Counted from the stretch's first letter, positions 9,971 through 19,876 are shown. The stretch: 64,000 bases of DNA from Candidatus Saccharimonadota bacterium (GCA_028289065.1 JAQGHA010000010.1:62001-126000), one strand, 5' to 3'. Notes: generated by a model not told the origin, from the letters alone. Made by a program: numbers and translations.

Positions 9971-12067
9971 ATGGCTACCCAGAATGTTCCCCTAAAAAAC
10001 TACCGCAATATTGGTATTATTGCCCACATTGATGCTGGTAAAACAACCACCACTGAAGGTATTTTGTACCGTACTGGTATCAACCACAAAATCGGTGAAG
10101 TCCGTGGTGCTGATGGTGACAGCGCAACTACTGACTGGATGGCTCAAGAAAAAGAGCGTGGTATTACTATTACCTCTGCAGCCGTTACAGCATTCTGGAA
10201 GGGTCACAAAATCAACATTATTGACACCCCAGGTCACATCGACTTTACAGCCGAAGTTGAACGTTCTCTTCGTGTCCTCGACGGCGCGGTAACTGTCTTT
10301 GACGGTAAAATGGGTGTTGAAGCTCAAACTGAAACAGTTTGGCGCCAAGCTAATAAGTACGGCGTGCCTCGTATTTGTTTTGTTAACAAGATTAACCAAA
10401 TTGGTGGTGACTTTTACAAATCTCTCGATACTATTCACAACCGTCTTTCAAAACAAGCGCTTCCTATCCACCTTCCTATTGGGTTTGAAAAAGAAATTAA
10501 TGGTGTTGTGGACCTTGTCGACATGAAGTCATACACATACGGTGACTACACTGACCACGAACTTGTTGTAGGTGAAGTTCCAGCCGACATGCTTGAAAAA
10601 GCTAAAAATGCTCGTAGCCTATTAGTTGAAGCAGCCGTTGAAGCTGAAGATGAACTTTTCGAACGTTTCCTTAACGAAGGTGAAGAGTCAATTTCTGTTG
10701 AAGACTTAAAGCGGGCACTTCGTAAGCGTGTGCTTGCTGGTGACTTCTTCCTCGTCACTGGTGGCGATGGCCGTGGAGTTATGGTTGAAAAGGTTCTTGA
10801 CCTTGTAAACGACTACCTTCCATCACCACTTGATGTTGATGCAATTCAAGGCACCAGCCCTAAAACCGGTGACCTAGTTGAACGTCAACCAAACGATGCT
10901 GAGCCACTTTCTGCACTCGCATTTAAGATTGCTACCGACCCATTCGTCGGACGATTAATCTTCGTGCGTGTGTATAGCGGTAAAATTGCAGCTGGTAGCT
11001 ATATCTTAAACACCACAACTGGTGACAAAGAACGTATTGGCCGTATTGTTCGTATGCACGCCGACAAGCGTGAGGAAATTGACTCAGTTGGTGCTGGTGA
11101 CATCGCGGCTGTTGTAGGCCTAAAGAGTACCTTCACTGGTCACACCCTTGCTGATCCGGCACACCCAATTCTACTTGAATCAATTGAATTCCCAGAACCT
11201 CCAGTGTCAATTGCTGTTGAGCCTAAAACCAAGGCTGACCAAGAAAAAATGGGTATCGCATTGCAACGCCTGGCTGAAGAAGACCCTACTTTCCGTATTC
11301 ACACTGATGACGAAACTGGCCAAACTATTATGTCTGGAATGGGTGAGCTTCACCTTGATATCCTGGTTGACCGTATGAAGCGTGAATTTAATGTTGAAGC
11401 AAACATCGGTGAGCCACAAGTTGCCTTCCGTGAAACGATTCGTGGAACTGCTGAAGCTCAAGGTAAGCACGCTAAGCAATCTGGTGGACGTGGTCAATAT
11501 GGTGATGTTTGGGTTCGTTTTGAGCCGACCGAATCTGGTATTGGCTTTGAATTCGAAGATGCTATTAAGGGTGGTGTTGTTCCTAAGGAATACATTAAAC
11601 CAGTAGAAAAGGGTATCCGCGATACGCTTGAAAGTGGTGTTCTTGCTGGCTATCCAATGATTGGTGTGAAAGCCACTCTATACGATGGTAGCTACCACGA
11701 CGTGGACTCCAGCGAACTTGCCTTCAACCTTGCCGGTGTTCTTTCCGTGAAGGAAGGTATTCCAAAGGCTCGTCCAGTTATACTTGAACCTGTCATGAAA
11801 GTTGAAGTTTCTATGCCCGAAGAGTTCATGGGTGACATCATTGGTGACCTTAGTGCTCGTCGTGGCCGCATTGATGCCATGGAAGACATTCCTGGTGGCG
11901 CTAAGCTGGTTCGTGCCTACGTTCCACTTTCAAACCTCTTTGGTTACACGAACGATATTCGTTCACTAAGCCAAGGTCGTGCTGCCTCTACAATGGAACT
12001 TGCTGAGTACGAAGAAGTACCACCAAACGTTCAACAAGAAATCATCGAAAAACGTACTAACAAGTAG
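9971..12067 (+). CDS. fusA: translation elongation factor G
   Basis: Ribosomal translocase, 698 aa, full length with all five domains. G1 [14 protein letters not shown]2 RGITITSAA and G3 DTPGHIDF are standard, as are [17 protein letters not shown] (domain III) and [12 protein letters not shown] (domain IV). Two guanine-recognition motifs are not standard: G4 reads [10 protein letters not shown] instead of FVNKMDRIGA, and G5 reads [10 protein letters not shown] instead of the LVTCGSAFKNKGV of E. coli. Both were read directly from the codons (AAC AAG ATT AAC; GGC GAT GGC). Everything else argues for the housekeeping EF-G. It has its own promoter and terminator and is separated from rpsG and tuf. 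Confidence 0.97.
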   Translation: MATQNVPLKNYRNIGIIAHIDAGKTTTTEGILYRTGINHKIGEVRGADGDSATTDWMAQEKERGITITSAAVTAFWKGHKINIIDTPGHIDFTAEVERSLRVLDGAVTVFDGKMGVEAQTETVWRQANKYGVPRICFVNKINQIGGDFYKSLDTIHNRLSKQALPIHLPIGFEKEINGVVDLVDMKSYTYGDYTDHELVVGEVPADMLEKAKNARSLLVEAAVEAEDELFERFLNEGEESISVEDLKRALRKRVLAGDFFLVTGGDGRGVMVEKVLDLVNDYLPSPLDVDAIQGTSPKTGDLVERQPNDAEPLSALAFKIATDPFVGRLIFVRVYSGKIAAGSYILNTTTGDKERIGRIVRMHADKREEIDSVGAGDIAAVVGLKSTFTGHTLADPAHPILLESIEFPEPPVSIAVEPKTKADQEKMGIALQRLAEEDPTFRIHTDDETGQTIMSGMGELHLDILVDRMKREFNVEANIGEPQVAFRETIRGTAEAQGKHAKQSGGRGQYGDVWVRFEPTESGIGFEFEDAIKGGVVPKEYIKPVEKGIRDTLESGVLAGYPMIGVKATLYDGSYHDVDSSELAFNLAGVLSVKEGIPKARPVILEPVMKVEVSMPEEFMGDIIGDLSARRGRIDAMEDIPGGAKLVRAYVPLSNLFGYTNDIRSLSQGRAASTMELAEYEEVPPNVQQEIIEKRTNK

Positions 12068-12085
12068 TTATCGATATTAAATAAA

Positions 12086-12117
12086 GGAGCCTTTCATTAG
12101 TGAGAGGCTCTTTTTTA
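12086..12117 (+). terminator. fusA terminator
   Basis: GGAGCCT/AGGCTC-type stem (12086-12110) followed by six T residues. Confidence 0.85.
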
Positions 12118-12193
12118 TTCATTCTTCTCAAGATGGTTGTGTTTTTAAGTAGTCATACCTATAATGAAGACTCAAAGGGAAGTGTAGTTACCG

Positions 12194-12697
12194 GTGAATC
12201 GATATTTATATACAAAACCATCTTCTACTCGAGTTTTACGACGCGGGTTCACTATTTTAGAGCTCGTTGTGATCATAACGGTTTTGGGTATTATTACCGG
12301 TATTGTTGTTATATCAAGCGTTGGTTATCGCAACCGGGCAAGTGATAGTGAGCGTGTATCAGATGTTGAAGTTATCACCCGCAGCTTAGAGCGCTATTAT
12401 CGCACTCGGCCGGTATCAAGCGGCGCTACCTATCCAGACGCTTCAACGACAACGGCGGCCTTTGAGACAATAGTAGATGAATCGGATGCTACAAAGGCAC
12501 CTGGCCAGACGACCAATAGTATTACCATTACTAATACGGCGGGAAATAAAACTCCAACGATAGCTCAATATGTGTATCAGCCACTTAATGTTGATGGTAC
12601 GATATGCACGACTGCGCCTTGTGCTCGTTATAAACTTTTTTACCATTTAGATTCGACGGATGTAGTTGTTACTAAAGATAGTTTGAGACAGCAGTAA
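12194..12697 (+). CDS. type IV prepilin-like protein 1
   Basis: 167 aa from GTG 12194. The prepilin signature is clear: a short basic leader (MNRYLYTKPSSTRVLRRG), a cleavage site before F, Glu at mature position 5 (FTILE), and a hydrophobic helix VVIITVLGIITGIVVI. The C-terminal domain is a soluble pilin-like head with one Cys pair (CTTAPC). First of four overlapping prepilin genes (12194-15654). Probably the main or a minor pilin of a type IV pilus or pseudopilus. The assembly ATPase, inner-membrane protein and prepilin peptidase are not in this window. Confidence 0.88.
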   Translation: MNRYLYTKPSSTRVLRRGFTILELVVIITVLGIITGIVVISSVGYRNRASDSERVSDVEVITRSLERYYRTRPVSSGATYPDASTTTAAFETIVDESDATKAPGQTTNSITITNTAGNKTPTIAQYVYQPLNVDGTICTTAPCARYKLFYHLDSTDVVVTKDSLRQQ

Positions 12698-13137
12698 TGA
12701 AAAAAGTACAATACCATACTCATCAAGCTGGTTTTACACTCGTAGAAGTGTTTGTCACTATTGTTATAGCCGCCCTGTTTGTTGGCTCAATCACGCAGTT
12801 GTATATTGCTCAAACTCAAGTATCTAAATCGATGACTTCTTATTCTACGGCCGATTTACTTTCGCAAGATAATTTGCGCACGTATGCTTATGGTGCATCG
12901 CCAAGTTGGTTTGAGTGTACCTACGTTTCCAGCGCCCCGCAACCCATGATACTGTTAGATTCGACAGCTGATGTTAGCGGAATTCAGTCTCCCGTTATTC
13001 AAAGTGTTATTGCGACCGCACCGTATGGGTGTGGTGGGAGTAGCTCGAGTAACGGGTATCCAATTAAAGTCGTATCTAAAGTAACGTACGGGAAAGATGC
13101 AAAAACGGTGGTCCATGCTACATATTCAACCTATTAA
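12697..13137 (+). CDS. type IV prepilin-like protein 2
   Basis: 146 aa. Its start overlaps the previous stop by one base (TAATG). Leader MKKVQYHTHQAG, then FTLVE with Glu5 and the hydrophobic stretch VFVTIVIAALFVGSI. Two Cys in the head domain may form a disulfide. Minor-pilin/pseudopilin type (GspI/PilV-like by position and size, an inference). Confidence 0.87.
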   Translation: MKKVQYHTHQAGFTLVEVFVTIVIAALFVGSITQLYIAQTQVSKSMTSYSTADLLSQDNLRTYAYGASPSWFECTYVSSAPQPMILLDSTADVSGIQSPVIQSVIATAPYGCGGSSSSNGYPIKVVSKVTYGKDAKTVVHATYSTY

Positions 13138-13942
13138 TCAGTTACATCGTAAACAGCGAGGGCTGACAATTGTCGAGCTGCTTATTGTGCTTGTTTTGAT
13201 GGGTATATTATTACCAATTTTATTTACATTTTTGGTAAACACCTATAAAGATGTATTTTATCTGGACTATAAAGTACAAAGTACCTCTCAGACAAAACTT
13301 GCCTTATCTTTTGTTGAGGATAACGTTCGTATTTCCAGTGGATTCCTCAGCTCTGTACCAAGCCCTTATACCGATGCTTACGGTCCGCATGACACGGGCT
13401 CGTCGGGTGGCCAGGCGTGGAGCTATAAAGGCGATTCGGCGACAAGTCGAGTGCTTATTTCCGAAAGTTACGCAACGAATTCTACTGCATTTAACTCAGC
13501 TCGGCGACCTATATATGTTAATACCGCGGAATTTAATTGCACAACTCAAATGTATTATCAGCCACAACTGTCGTATATTTCTATATACTATTTAAAAAAT
13601 AGCACACTATATCGTCGCGTATTAACGGATACGACAACCGCGTTATGTGCCGGCAATACCCAACAGCAAAAACAATCTTGCCCGCCATACATTACCTCGG
13701 GACGTGACGCCAGTTGCCAGGCAAATGATGAAGTTCTTATGTCAAATGTAACTGAATTTACTGTTGAGTACTTCGAAGTAACGATTGATGGCACAAGTAC
13801 CCAAATAGATGCATCATATACTTCATCGGATCCGACGGTATTAGATGCAGCCGATTACGCAAACGTTACAATTACATCAACAAATAAAAATGGAGCAGTC
13901 ACTAATAGCCTAACGCAAAGGATGACAAAGGTAAATTCATGA
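13115..13942 (+). CDS. type IV prepilin-like protein 3
   Basis: 275 aa from ATG 13115, overlapping the previous gene by 23 bases; ATG 13097 is an alternative. Leader MLHIQPINQLHRKQRG, then LTIVE with Glu5 and a hydrophobic helix LLIVLVLMGILLPILF. The larger head domain has four Cys. In size and order it resembles GspJ/PilW-type minor pilins that build the tip complex. It overlaps the next gene by four bases (ATGA). Confidence 0.87.
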   Translation: MLHIQPINQLHRKQRGLTIVELLIVLVLMGILLPILFTFLVNTYKDVFYLDYKVQSTSQTKLALSFVEDNVRISSGFLSSVPSPYTDAYGPHDTGSSGGQAWSYKGDSATSRVLISESYATNSTAFNSARRPIYVNTAEFNCTTQMYYQPQLSYISIYYLKNSTLYRRVLTDTTTALCAGNTQQQKQSCPPYITSGRDASCQANDEVLMSNVTEFTVEYFEVTIDGTSTQIDASYTSSDPTVLDAADYANVTITSTNKNGAVTNSLTQRMTKVNS

Positions 13943-15654
13943 AATATCTAATTTCAACCAAAGGTTTTATGTTACCAACTGTTATGGTGATATCGATTAC
14001 AATTTTGGCGGTAATATCAACACTTTTGGTACTGACTAGTGCCTCGTATCGGGGTGGGTATGTCGACCATTATCAAAAATTATCAGACGAAGCGGCTGAA
14101 GCCGGTTCGGCTTACGCCACCGCCTGTCTTACGTTATCGTCTCACACTCAAACTTGGGGACCAGCGGCTGGAAAAAGTAACCTGACGCCAAACTCTGATT
14201 GTAGTGGTACTAATTCATATTCTAGTAATACATATGTATATAGCGACACTACTGTCAGAACATATTTCATAGTAGGTAATTTAGATAATACGCTTCCATT
14301 TAGTGCCCAAGTTTCAGCGCAAGGTTATGCTGAAGTGCTTCGTGGAGATGGTTCAATTTCGCGAACGTATACTAGCGTGCAGAAAAAGGTTATCACTTGG
14401 CCAACCGATGTAACCGGCCAAATGTCAGCCAGTGGTACAAACCGTACCTGTGCAATTGTAAGCTACAACGTATACTGTTGGGGCTATAATGCCTACGGTC
14501 AGCTAGGAAATGGTATGTACCTTGGATCCGGTGGTACCGACAACCCGTCGTCAATTGACAGTAAGGTTCCGGTAAAAGTAAAACGTGAGGCGGGAGTAAT
14601 GGCTGGTAAAAATATTGTTAAAATATTTGTTGCCCAGTATCATTCGTGTGCCTTGAGCTCTGATGGACTTATGTATTGTTGGGGGTATAACAATTCAGGC
14701 CAATTAGGTGCGGGTAATAACACTGACTCTGCAGTGCCTAAGCAGGTTGGCGGGGCTCTTGCAGGCAAAACGATTACTGATATTGGTGGTTCTGCTAATA
14801 TCAGCTGTGCGATAGCTACCGGCAAAATTTATTGCTGGGGATCCGGTGCGGCCGGTGGTACGGGTATTGGAGCCTCCGGTGGTTACGTCAACACTCCAAC
14901 AGCCGTTAGCGCCACAAATACTGGAACGACACTACCAACCGCATATACAGCTACAGCCTTATCAACTAGCGGTAGTCGTGCCCAAAATATGTGTGCAATA
15001 GTGAGCGCTAAAGCCTACTGTTGGGGCCAAAATGACGTCGGCTCAGTAGGGAATAACGTTGCTAATACAACGCCCGTTACCGTACCTACAAAAGTAATAG
15101 ATACTGGTGAACTGAGCGGTAAAAGCGTCACAGCAATATCACTGGACGGTTATTTAAGCGTTGCAAGCGGTGGCTTTACACACGTTTGTGCTTTGGCAAG
15201 TGGTGGTGTGTATTGTTGGGGTGAAAATAATTTTGGCCAGCTTGGGAATAATACAACAAATGATAGTAGTGTTCCGGTAACGGTTACTGCTACTGGTGTA
15301 TTAAACGGTAAGACCATTCAAGAGGTACAGGTAGGGTTGCGCCATAGCTGTGTTAGGGCAAGTGGTGGATCGTATTGCTGGGGATTAGGTACCAATGGTC
15401 AATTAGGCGATGGTACGAAAGTCTCGAAATCAGTACCGGTGGCAACGGCTACAGCCGCTAACCAAATGTCATCGAGTAATGTCATTTCGATTGGGGCCGG
15501 GGGAAACCGTGGATGTGCAATTGTTACTGACGGACGTACTTTTTGCTGGGGCTTAAATTCAAGTGGCCAAATTGGTGACGGTACATTAATTGACCGTGCC
15601 TCTCCTACTGAATCGCTGTTCCTGCGCCCTAAGGGCAACCAGTACATATTCTAA
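13939..15654 (+). CDS. pilin-like tip protein fused to RCC1-type propeller
   Basis: 571 aa. The N-terminus (ISTKGFMLPTVMVISITIL) is prepilin-like but has Thr rather than Glu at mature position 5, as in GspK/PilX-like tip subunits. After a pilin head (to about residue 155) come seven RCC1-type repeats with the consensus C-x8/9-CWG-x2-x-x-GQLG. Cys pairs lie at residues 171/180, 237/247, 290/299, 352/361, 417/426, 471/480 and 526/536, implying seven blades of a closed beta-propeller, each with a possible disulfide. Last gene of the pilin operon. By analogy with the propeller-bearing PilY1 it may be a pilus-tip adhesin for host contact; that role is inferred. Confidence 0.88.
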   Translation: MKYLISTKGFMLPTVMVISITILAVISTLLVLTSASYRGGYVDHYQKLSDEAAEAGSAYATACLTLSSHTQTWGPAAGKSNLTPNSDCSGTNSYSSNTYVYSDTTVRTYFIVGNLDNTLPFSAQVSAQGYAEVLRGDGSISRTYTSVQKKVITWPTDVTGQMSASGTNRTCAIVSYNVYCWGYNAYGQLGNGMYLGSGGTDNPSSIDSKVPVKVKREAGVMAGKNIVKIFVAQYHSCALSSDGLMYCWGYNNSGQLGAGNNTDSAVPKQVGGALAGKTITDIGGSANISCAIATGKIYCWGSGAAGGTGIGASGGYVNTPTAVSATNTGTTLPTAYTATALSTSGSRAQNMCAIVSAKAYCWGQNDVGSVGNNVANTTPVTVPTKVIDTGELSGKSVTAISLDGYLSVASGGFTHVCALASGGVYCWGENNFGQLGNNTTNDSSVPVTVTATGVLNGKTIQEVQVGLRHSCVRASGGSYCWGLGTNGQLGDGTKVSKSVPVATATAANQMSSSNVISIGAGGNRGCAIVTDGRTFCWGLNSSGQIGDGTLIDRASPTESLFLRPKGNQYIF

Positions 15655-15714
15655 ATTTTAGAAGTTGGGCTGTAAGTTAATACCAAGTGAAGATTGTTTT
15701 TCTACACTGAGTGT

Positions 15715-16365
15715 ATGGATACGAATACATACGAACGACCAAGAGAAAAACTATATCAAAAGGGCGTATCGGCGCTGTCGAATACCGAGCTTTTACAGGT
15801 CATCATTGGCAGCGGTAACGCCGGTATGCCCGTTACGAAAATTGCCCGTAAAGTAGATAAACTGCTCCGGGTAAACGGCGTAGCGGTTTCACTCACGGAT
15901 TTAATGGCTATCAAGGGCCTTGGCTTGGTGAAAGCTGGCCAATTAGTTGCTGGCTTAGAGCTAGCGGCCCGCTTAGCATATCAAGAGGCTAATCAAGAAT
16001 ATAAAGACATGGATATAATGTCTGATTTGTTCACCGATATCCGCACCGCAAAAAAGCGAACACTATTATATGCATTTTTCGATGGGAATGGACGGCTGAT
16101 AGACGACTACACTGAAGCAATAAATTCTAAAGTAAATACAACGCGACTAGCGAAGAAAGTGTTTGCCGAGGCATTGGCCCAATCCGCAGTCAGCGTAGTG
16201 GTAGCAATCGGGGGTGACGCGCAGCCAGTCGAACCAACTATGTTCGAATTGAACCTGGCGCGAGACATATATAGTACCGCTACTCTACTTTCGATAAACG
16301 TAAAGTCATTTGTACTTGTTGGCGTTAGCGAAGAACGGAATATAAAAGAGGCTAGTCGTGGATAG
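15715..16365 (+). CDS. radC: RadC-like protein with eroded JAMM motif
   Basis: 216 aa from ATG 15715; the -10 TACACT (15703-15708) ends six bases before it, so probably leaderless. The N-terminal half is the UPF0758/RadC helix-hairpin-helix region (RPREKLYQKGVSALSNTELL, then IKGLGLVKAGQLVAGLELAAR). The C-terminal half aligns with the MPN/JAB domain, but the zinc-binding signature of RadC (HNHPSGDPxPS) is replaced by AIGGDAQPVEPT, so the metallo-hydrolase site is lost. It overlaps the next gene by eight bases. RadC function is unsettled even in model species; this copy is probably non-catalytic. Confidence 0.8.
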   Translation: MDTNTYERPREKLYQKGVSALSNTELLQVIIGSGNAGMPVTKIARKVDKLLRVNGVAVSLTDLMAIKGLGLVKAGQLVAGLELAARLAYQEANQEYKDMDIMSDLFTDIRTAKKRTLLYAFFDGNGRLIDDYTEAINSKVNTTRLAKKVFAEALAQSAVSVVVAIGGDAQPVEPTMFELNLARDIYSTATLLSINVKSFVLVGVSEERNIKEASRG

Positions 16366-16978
16366 TATACATAATCCACCCAACGATATTCGCTACATTT
16401 ACAAATGGTACAAAAAGGCGCAAGTTGATTACACTGAACTCTATATACGTATATATATTTCCTATAACGCGTGGTATCGGCAGGTAACCGGCAGTACAAA
16501 TGACCGTGAGGCAATTTCGATACTTAAGAAAAGGTTCGTTATTTGGGATGACTATTGTAACGGTAAGACCTTAGCTAGCCTTAAGATATATGTTGATAGG
16601 CTAGTGAAGCTGACGAATGAAAAACCACTTAGTAAACATAGTTATTGGGAGGGCACTATCGAAACCGTCAATGACTGGAGAGGGTTGATTGAATTTTGGT
16701 ATCAAGTTCGCTGTATGCTGGTGCATGGTTCGGATGTACCGCCTCGATATGTGTGGTTAGCTTATGAAACACTCGAACTTTTTATGGCCGAAATAGTAAG
16801 CCGGATGCAGGCATGTTTTACAGACAAAGACCTCCAGCGCTTGGAAGAATTATCGACATTAGTGAAATCTGATATAAGCAAAGATGGTCGTTTTAGGCGG
16901 CTTCAGCAAAAATTACAAGCAAAGTATATTGAGTCACCCGATATTTGGCAGGTCGATATGCAGCGAGTTCATCGTTAA
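16358..16978 (+). CDS. HEPN-like protein
   Basis: 206 aa from GTG 16358, overlapping radC by eight bases. All-helical and soluble. Residues around RCMLVHGSD fit the R-x4-H motif of HEPN ribonuclease/nucleic-acid-binding domains, within a helix-rich context (DWRGLIEFWYQVRCMLVHG, then WLAYETLELFMAEIV). HEPN assignment is from the motif and architecture only. Translational coupling to a RadC-like protein suggests a shared function, possibly RNA cleavage in stress or defence (inference). Confidence 0.6.
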   Translation: MDSIHNPPNDIRYIYKWYKKAQVDYTELYIRIYISYNAWYRQVTGSTNDREAISILKKRFVIWDDYCNGKTLASLKIYVDRLVKLTNEKPLSKHSYWEGTIETVNDWRGLIEFWYQVRCMLVHGSDVPPRYVWLAYETLELFMAEIVSRMQACFTDKDLQRLEELSTLVKSDISKDGRFRRLQQKLQAKYIESPDIWQVDMQRVHR

Positions 16979-16993
16979 CCTTATAAATTACTC

Positions 16994-17022
16994 TTTACTA
17001 TAGGCTAAAAACACGCTATAAT
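16994..17022 (+). promoter_or_regulatory. tuf promoter
   Basis: -35 TTTACT (16994-16999), 17-base spacer, -10 TATAAT (17017-17022). The leader is about 70 nt. Confidence 0.75.
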
Positions 17023-17098
17023 TCAGCGTATACGTCGTGGAGCTTATTGCTCTTATGCGCAAAATCAGAACGAGAAATAATTAAGGAGAACTAACTAC

Positions 17099-18280
17099 AT
17101 GGCAAATTTCGACCGCACGAAGCCTCACGTTAACGTTGGTACAATGGGCCACGTTGACCACGGAAAAACTACACTTACCGCAGCTATTACAGCTGTACTT
17201 GCAAAGCGTCTTCCTAGCGAAGTTAACAAAAAAGTTGACTACGCAATGATTGACAACGCTCCAGAAGAGCGCGCACGTGGTATTACCATTGCAACCTCTC
17301 ACCAAGAATACGAATCAGCAAACCGTCACTACGCACACGTCGACATGCCAGGTCACGCCGACTATGTTAAAAACATGATTACAGGTGCTGCCCAAATTGA
17401 TGGCGCTATCCTTGTAGTTGCTGCAAACGACGGCCCACTTCCACAAACTCGTGAACACGTTCTTCTTGCTCACCAAGTTGGTGTGCCAAAGATCCTTGTT
17501 TTCCTAAACAAAATGGACCTTGCAGACCCTGAACTCGTTGAACTAGTTGAAATGGACATTCGTGAACTACTCGCTAAAAACGGTTACGACGAAGACGCTC
17601 CTATCATCAAGGGTTCAGCTACTAAGGCTCTTGAAGGTGACGAAGCATCAGAAGACGCTATCATGGAACTCGTTGCAGCTCTAGATAGCTACGTACCTGA
17701 ACCAGCTCGCGACCTCGACAAGCCATTCCTAATGCCAATTGAAGACGTTTTCTCAATCAAGGGACGTGGAACAGTTGCTACTGGCCGTATCGAAACTGGT
17801 GTTATCAACATTAACGACCCAGTTGAAATTGTTGGTGTAAAAGCTACTCAAAACTCAGTCGTTACTGGTATCGAAGCATTCAAGAAAAACCTCGACCGTG
17901 GACAAGCTGGTGACAACGCCGGACTACTCCTTCGTGGTATTGAACGCGAACAAATCGAACGTGGTCAAGTTATCGTTAAACCAGGCTCAATCACTCCACA
18001 CACAGAGTTTGACGCTGAAGTTTACATCCTTAAGAAAGAAGAAGGCGGACGCCACACTCCATTCTCTAAGGGTTACAAACCACAATTCTACTTCCGTACT
18101 ACGGACGTTACTGGTGAAGTTGAACTTCCAGCTGACAAGGAACTTGTTATCCCTGGCGACACACTTACTTTCAAGGTTAAACTTCTTGCACCTATTGCAA
18201 TGGAGCAAGGTCTTAACTTCGCAATTCGCGAAGGTGGTAAGACAGTTGGTGCCGGTGTGGTTACCAAAATCGTTGCCTAG
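17099..18280 (+). CDS. tuf: translation elongation factor Tu
   Basis: Delivers aminoacyl-tRNA to the ribosome, 393 aa, full length. G1 [14 protein letters not shown]2 RGITI, G3 [13 protein letters not shown]4 FLNKMDL and G5 KGSATKAL are all present. The cysteines found in most EF-Tu proteins are absent: DCPGH reads DMPGH and NKCD reads NKMD, so the protein has no Cys at all. AAGGAGA precedes the start. Monocistronic, with its own promoter and terminator, 5 kb from fusA. Confidence 0.98.
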   Translation: MANFDRTKPHVNVGTMGHVDHGKTTLTAAITAVLAKRLPSEVNKKVDYAMIDNAPEERARGITIATSHQEYESANRHYAHVDMPGHADYVKNMITGAAQIDGAILVVAANDGPLPQTREHVLLAHQVGVPKILVFLNKMDLADPELVELVEMDIRELLAKNGYDEDAPIIKGSATKALEGDEASEDAIMELVAALDSYVPEPARDLDKPFLMPIEDVFSIKGRGTVATGRIETGVININDPVEIVGVKATQNSVVTGIEAFKKNLDRGQAGDNAGLLLRGIEREQIERGQVIVKPGSITPHTEFDAEVYILKKEEGGRHTPFSKGYKPQFYFRTTDVTGEVELPADKELVIPGDTLTFKVKLLAPIAMEQGLNFAIREGGKTVGAGVVTKIVA

Positions 18281-18313
18281 TTATTAAGTAGTTCTCCTAC
18301 CTGATACAATAAA

Positions 18314-18341
18314 ATACCCTCGTGCAAACGAGGGTATTTTT
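18314..18341 (+). terminator. tuf terminator
   Basis: ATACCCTCG pairs with CGAGGGTAT around TGCAAA, followed by TTTTT. Confidence 0.92.
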
Positions 18342-18358
18342 GTGTATAGTAACATTTA

Positions 18359-18811
18359 ATGGACGAAGACATTCAGAAACGTTGGATCAAGCTGCCGGAG
18401 GTAAGGATTGAAGATGAACGTATCTTAATGATCAACAATAAAATAGTCGAAATACCAGACATTTCTTCAGCCGTATTTTTAGATTATTTACTGCTCGGTC
18501 GTGAAGCAATCGAAAAACAATTAGAAGAAAATCAGCTGCTTCAAAAACATATGGATATATCTTTAGAGAAAAGAGTAGTGCTCGTAGGTCGGTTAGCTTT
18601 ACTGCGAAGCGCTAATAGGGTGTTTACAGATGACTGTATGCAGTCCGATAAAGTAGCAGACTTTGATATTAATGACTTGAACCCGGTATATGGCCTTTAT
18701 TGGAAAAAAATATTAGATGTTAAACCGGCTAAAAAATTCAAACCAGAGGTATTTAACACTATTGTTATGGATAATCCTCAGCATGATGGCGTCTGGCTCG
18801 GACTCCATTAA
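18359..18811 (+). CDS. hypothetical protein (150 aa)
   Basis: Unrecognised, charged, probably helical cytoplasmic protein. The -10 TATAGT (18345-18350) ends eight bases before the ATG and no ribosome-binding site is seen, so it is probably leaderless. It lies between the tuf terminator and a convergent gene. Confidence 0.7.
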   Translation: MDEDIQKRWIKLPEVRIEDERILMINNKIVEIPDISSAVFLDYLLLGREAIEKQLEENQLLQKHMDISLEKRVVLVGRLALLRSANRVFTDDCMQSDKVADFDINDLNPVYGLYWKKILDVKPAKKFKPEVFNTIVMDNPQHDGVWLGLH

Positions 18812-18833
18812 CAATAGCGCGTAAGAAGCAAAG

Positions 18834-18887
18834 ACCCGCCAGTTCCCAGAGGAACCTTGAGGGTTCGCTGCCATGGGAATGGCGGGT
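18834..18887. terminator. bidirectional terminator
   Basis: ACCCGCCA (18834-18841) pairs with TGGCGGGT (18880-18887), with an inner GTTCC/GGAAC stem. It covers the stop codon of the minus-strand gene. Confidence 0.7.
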
Positions 18888-19300
18888 TAGTTTTGTGTTG
18901 TGCTCCTCGTCACGATGATCTTGCTGGGAATTCCGGCTTCGTTGGGAAGGTCGATGACCTCGAAGTTCCACCCAGTTTCCTTTTCCCGGACAGCTTGAAG
19001 GCGTTTTTGGAAGTAAGTGATGTCAGTCGACATCTTCGCTTCACCGATAGCTGGCTCACTGTAATGGGTCAACCGTAGTGGCGATTCTGGCTGCCAGACG
19101 GCGACGTATATCGCATAACTGCAGTCAGCTTCGTCTCGATCGTGCTTACCGTCGACGATATGGAGTGCTACTGGAATGTAGTTGTCGAAGATTTTATCAA
19201 TCTCTTTACGCCGTTCCTTTTGCTCACGCTTTAGGACTGTGCTTGTTGCAGCGGGCTTTGCTTTTATACGTGCGCGCCCTTTGCCTGAAAACAAAGCCAT
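18887..19300 (-). CDS. hypothetical protein (137 aa)
   Basis: Unrecognised. The start MALFSGKGRARIKAK has GGAAGG upstream in good position. The N-terminus is basic, followed by a helical segment and an alpha/beta C-terminal half. Clearly higher GC than its neighbours, with a strong ribosome-binding site and terminator, so possibly acquired. Confidence 0.65.
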   Translation of the reverse strand: MALFSGKGRARIKAKPAATSTVLKREQKERRKEIDKIFDNYIPVALHIVDGKHDRDEADCSYAIYVAVWQPESPLRLTHYSEPAIGEAKMSTDITYFQKRLQAVREKETGWNFEVIDLPNEAGIPSKIIVTRSTTQN

Positions 19301-19374
19301 GGTTTCTTCCTTCCAAAATCAGGTAGCATCGGATAGAACCCGCATATAATACTGCAATTCATTCACGTTGTCAA

Positions 19375-19403
19375 TTTACATATAGCTTGTTTGCTGCTAT
19401 ACT
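19375..19403 (+). promoter_or_regulatory. rpsJ promoter
   Basis: -35 TTTACA (19375-19380), 17-base spacer, extended -10 TGC-TATACT (19398-19403). The leader is about 95 nt. Confidence 0.75.
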
Positions 19404-19507
19404 ACCGAGGTATTATTAATTGCACCGAGAACTCGGCCAGACGCGAATAACACCGATTCGAGCAGAGGTTACGGAGCCGCACCCAGCGATAAGGGAAAGG
19501 AGCCATC

Positions 19508-19831
19508 ATGGCAGAACCAAAAGCAGAAGGTTTGCGTATTCGCATCCGTCTAAAAGCCTATGACCACAAAGTCATTGACCAATCAGCAAAACAAATTATC
19601 GATACGGCTATTCGTACCGGCGCCTCAATTGCCGGTCCTGTGCCACTTCCTACGCGTCGTAGCACCTTCACAGTCGTGAAGTCACCACACGTATACAAAA
19701 AGGGTGGTGAGTCATTCGAGATGCGTATTCACAAACGTCTAATTGACATTACGAATGCAACTCCGAAGACTATCGACAGCCTGCAAAACCTCAGCCTACC
19801 AGCTGGTGTAGACGCCGAAATTCGAATGTAA
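19508..19831 (+). CDS. rpsJ: 30S ribosomal protein S10
   Basis: 107 aa, canonical ([27 protein letters not shown]). Component of the 30S head and, in other bacteria, the NusB partner in antitermination. AAAGGAG precedes the ATG. It is monocistronic, with its own promoter and a strong terminator, so it has been split off from the operon that normally bears its name; rplC starts 590 bases downstream with a separate promoter. Confidence 0.97.
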   Translation: MAEPKAEGLRIRIRLKAYDHKVIDQSAKQIIDTAIRTGASIAGPVPLPTRRSTFTVVKSPHVYKKGGESFEMRIHKRLIDITNATPKTIDSLQNLSLPAGVDAEIRM

Positions 19832-19844
19832 TCGACTTTCATAT

Positions 19845-19876
19845 AAAAAAGAGCCCAGTACTGGGCTCTTTTTTGT
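19845..19876 (+). terminator. rpsJ terminator
   Basis: AAAAAAGAGCCCAG pairs with CTGGGCTCTTTTTT; perfect and symmetrical, so it may act for both strands. Confidence 0.92.
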
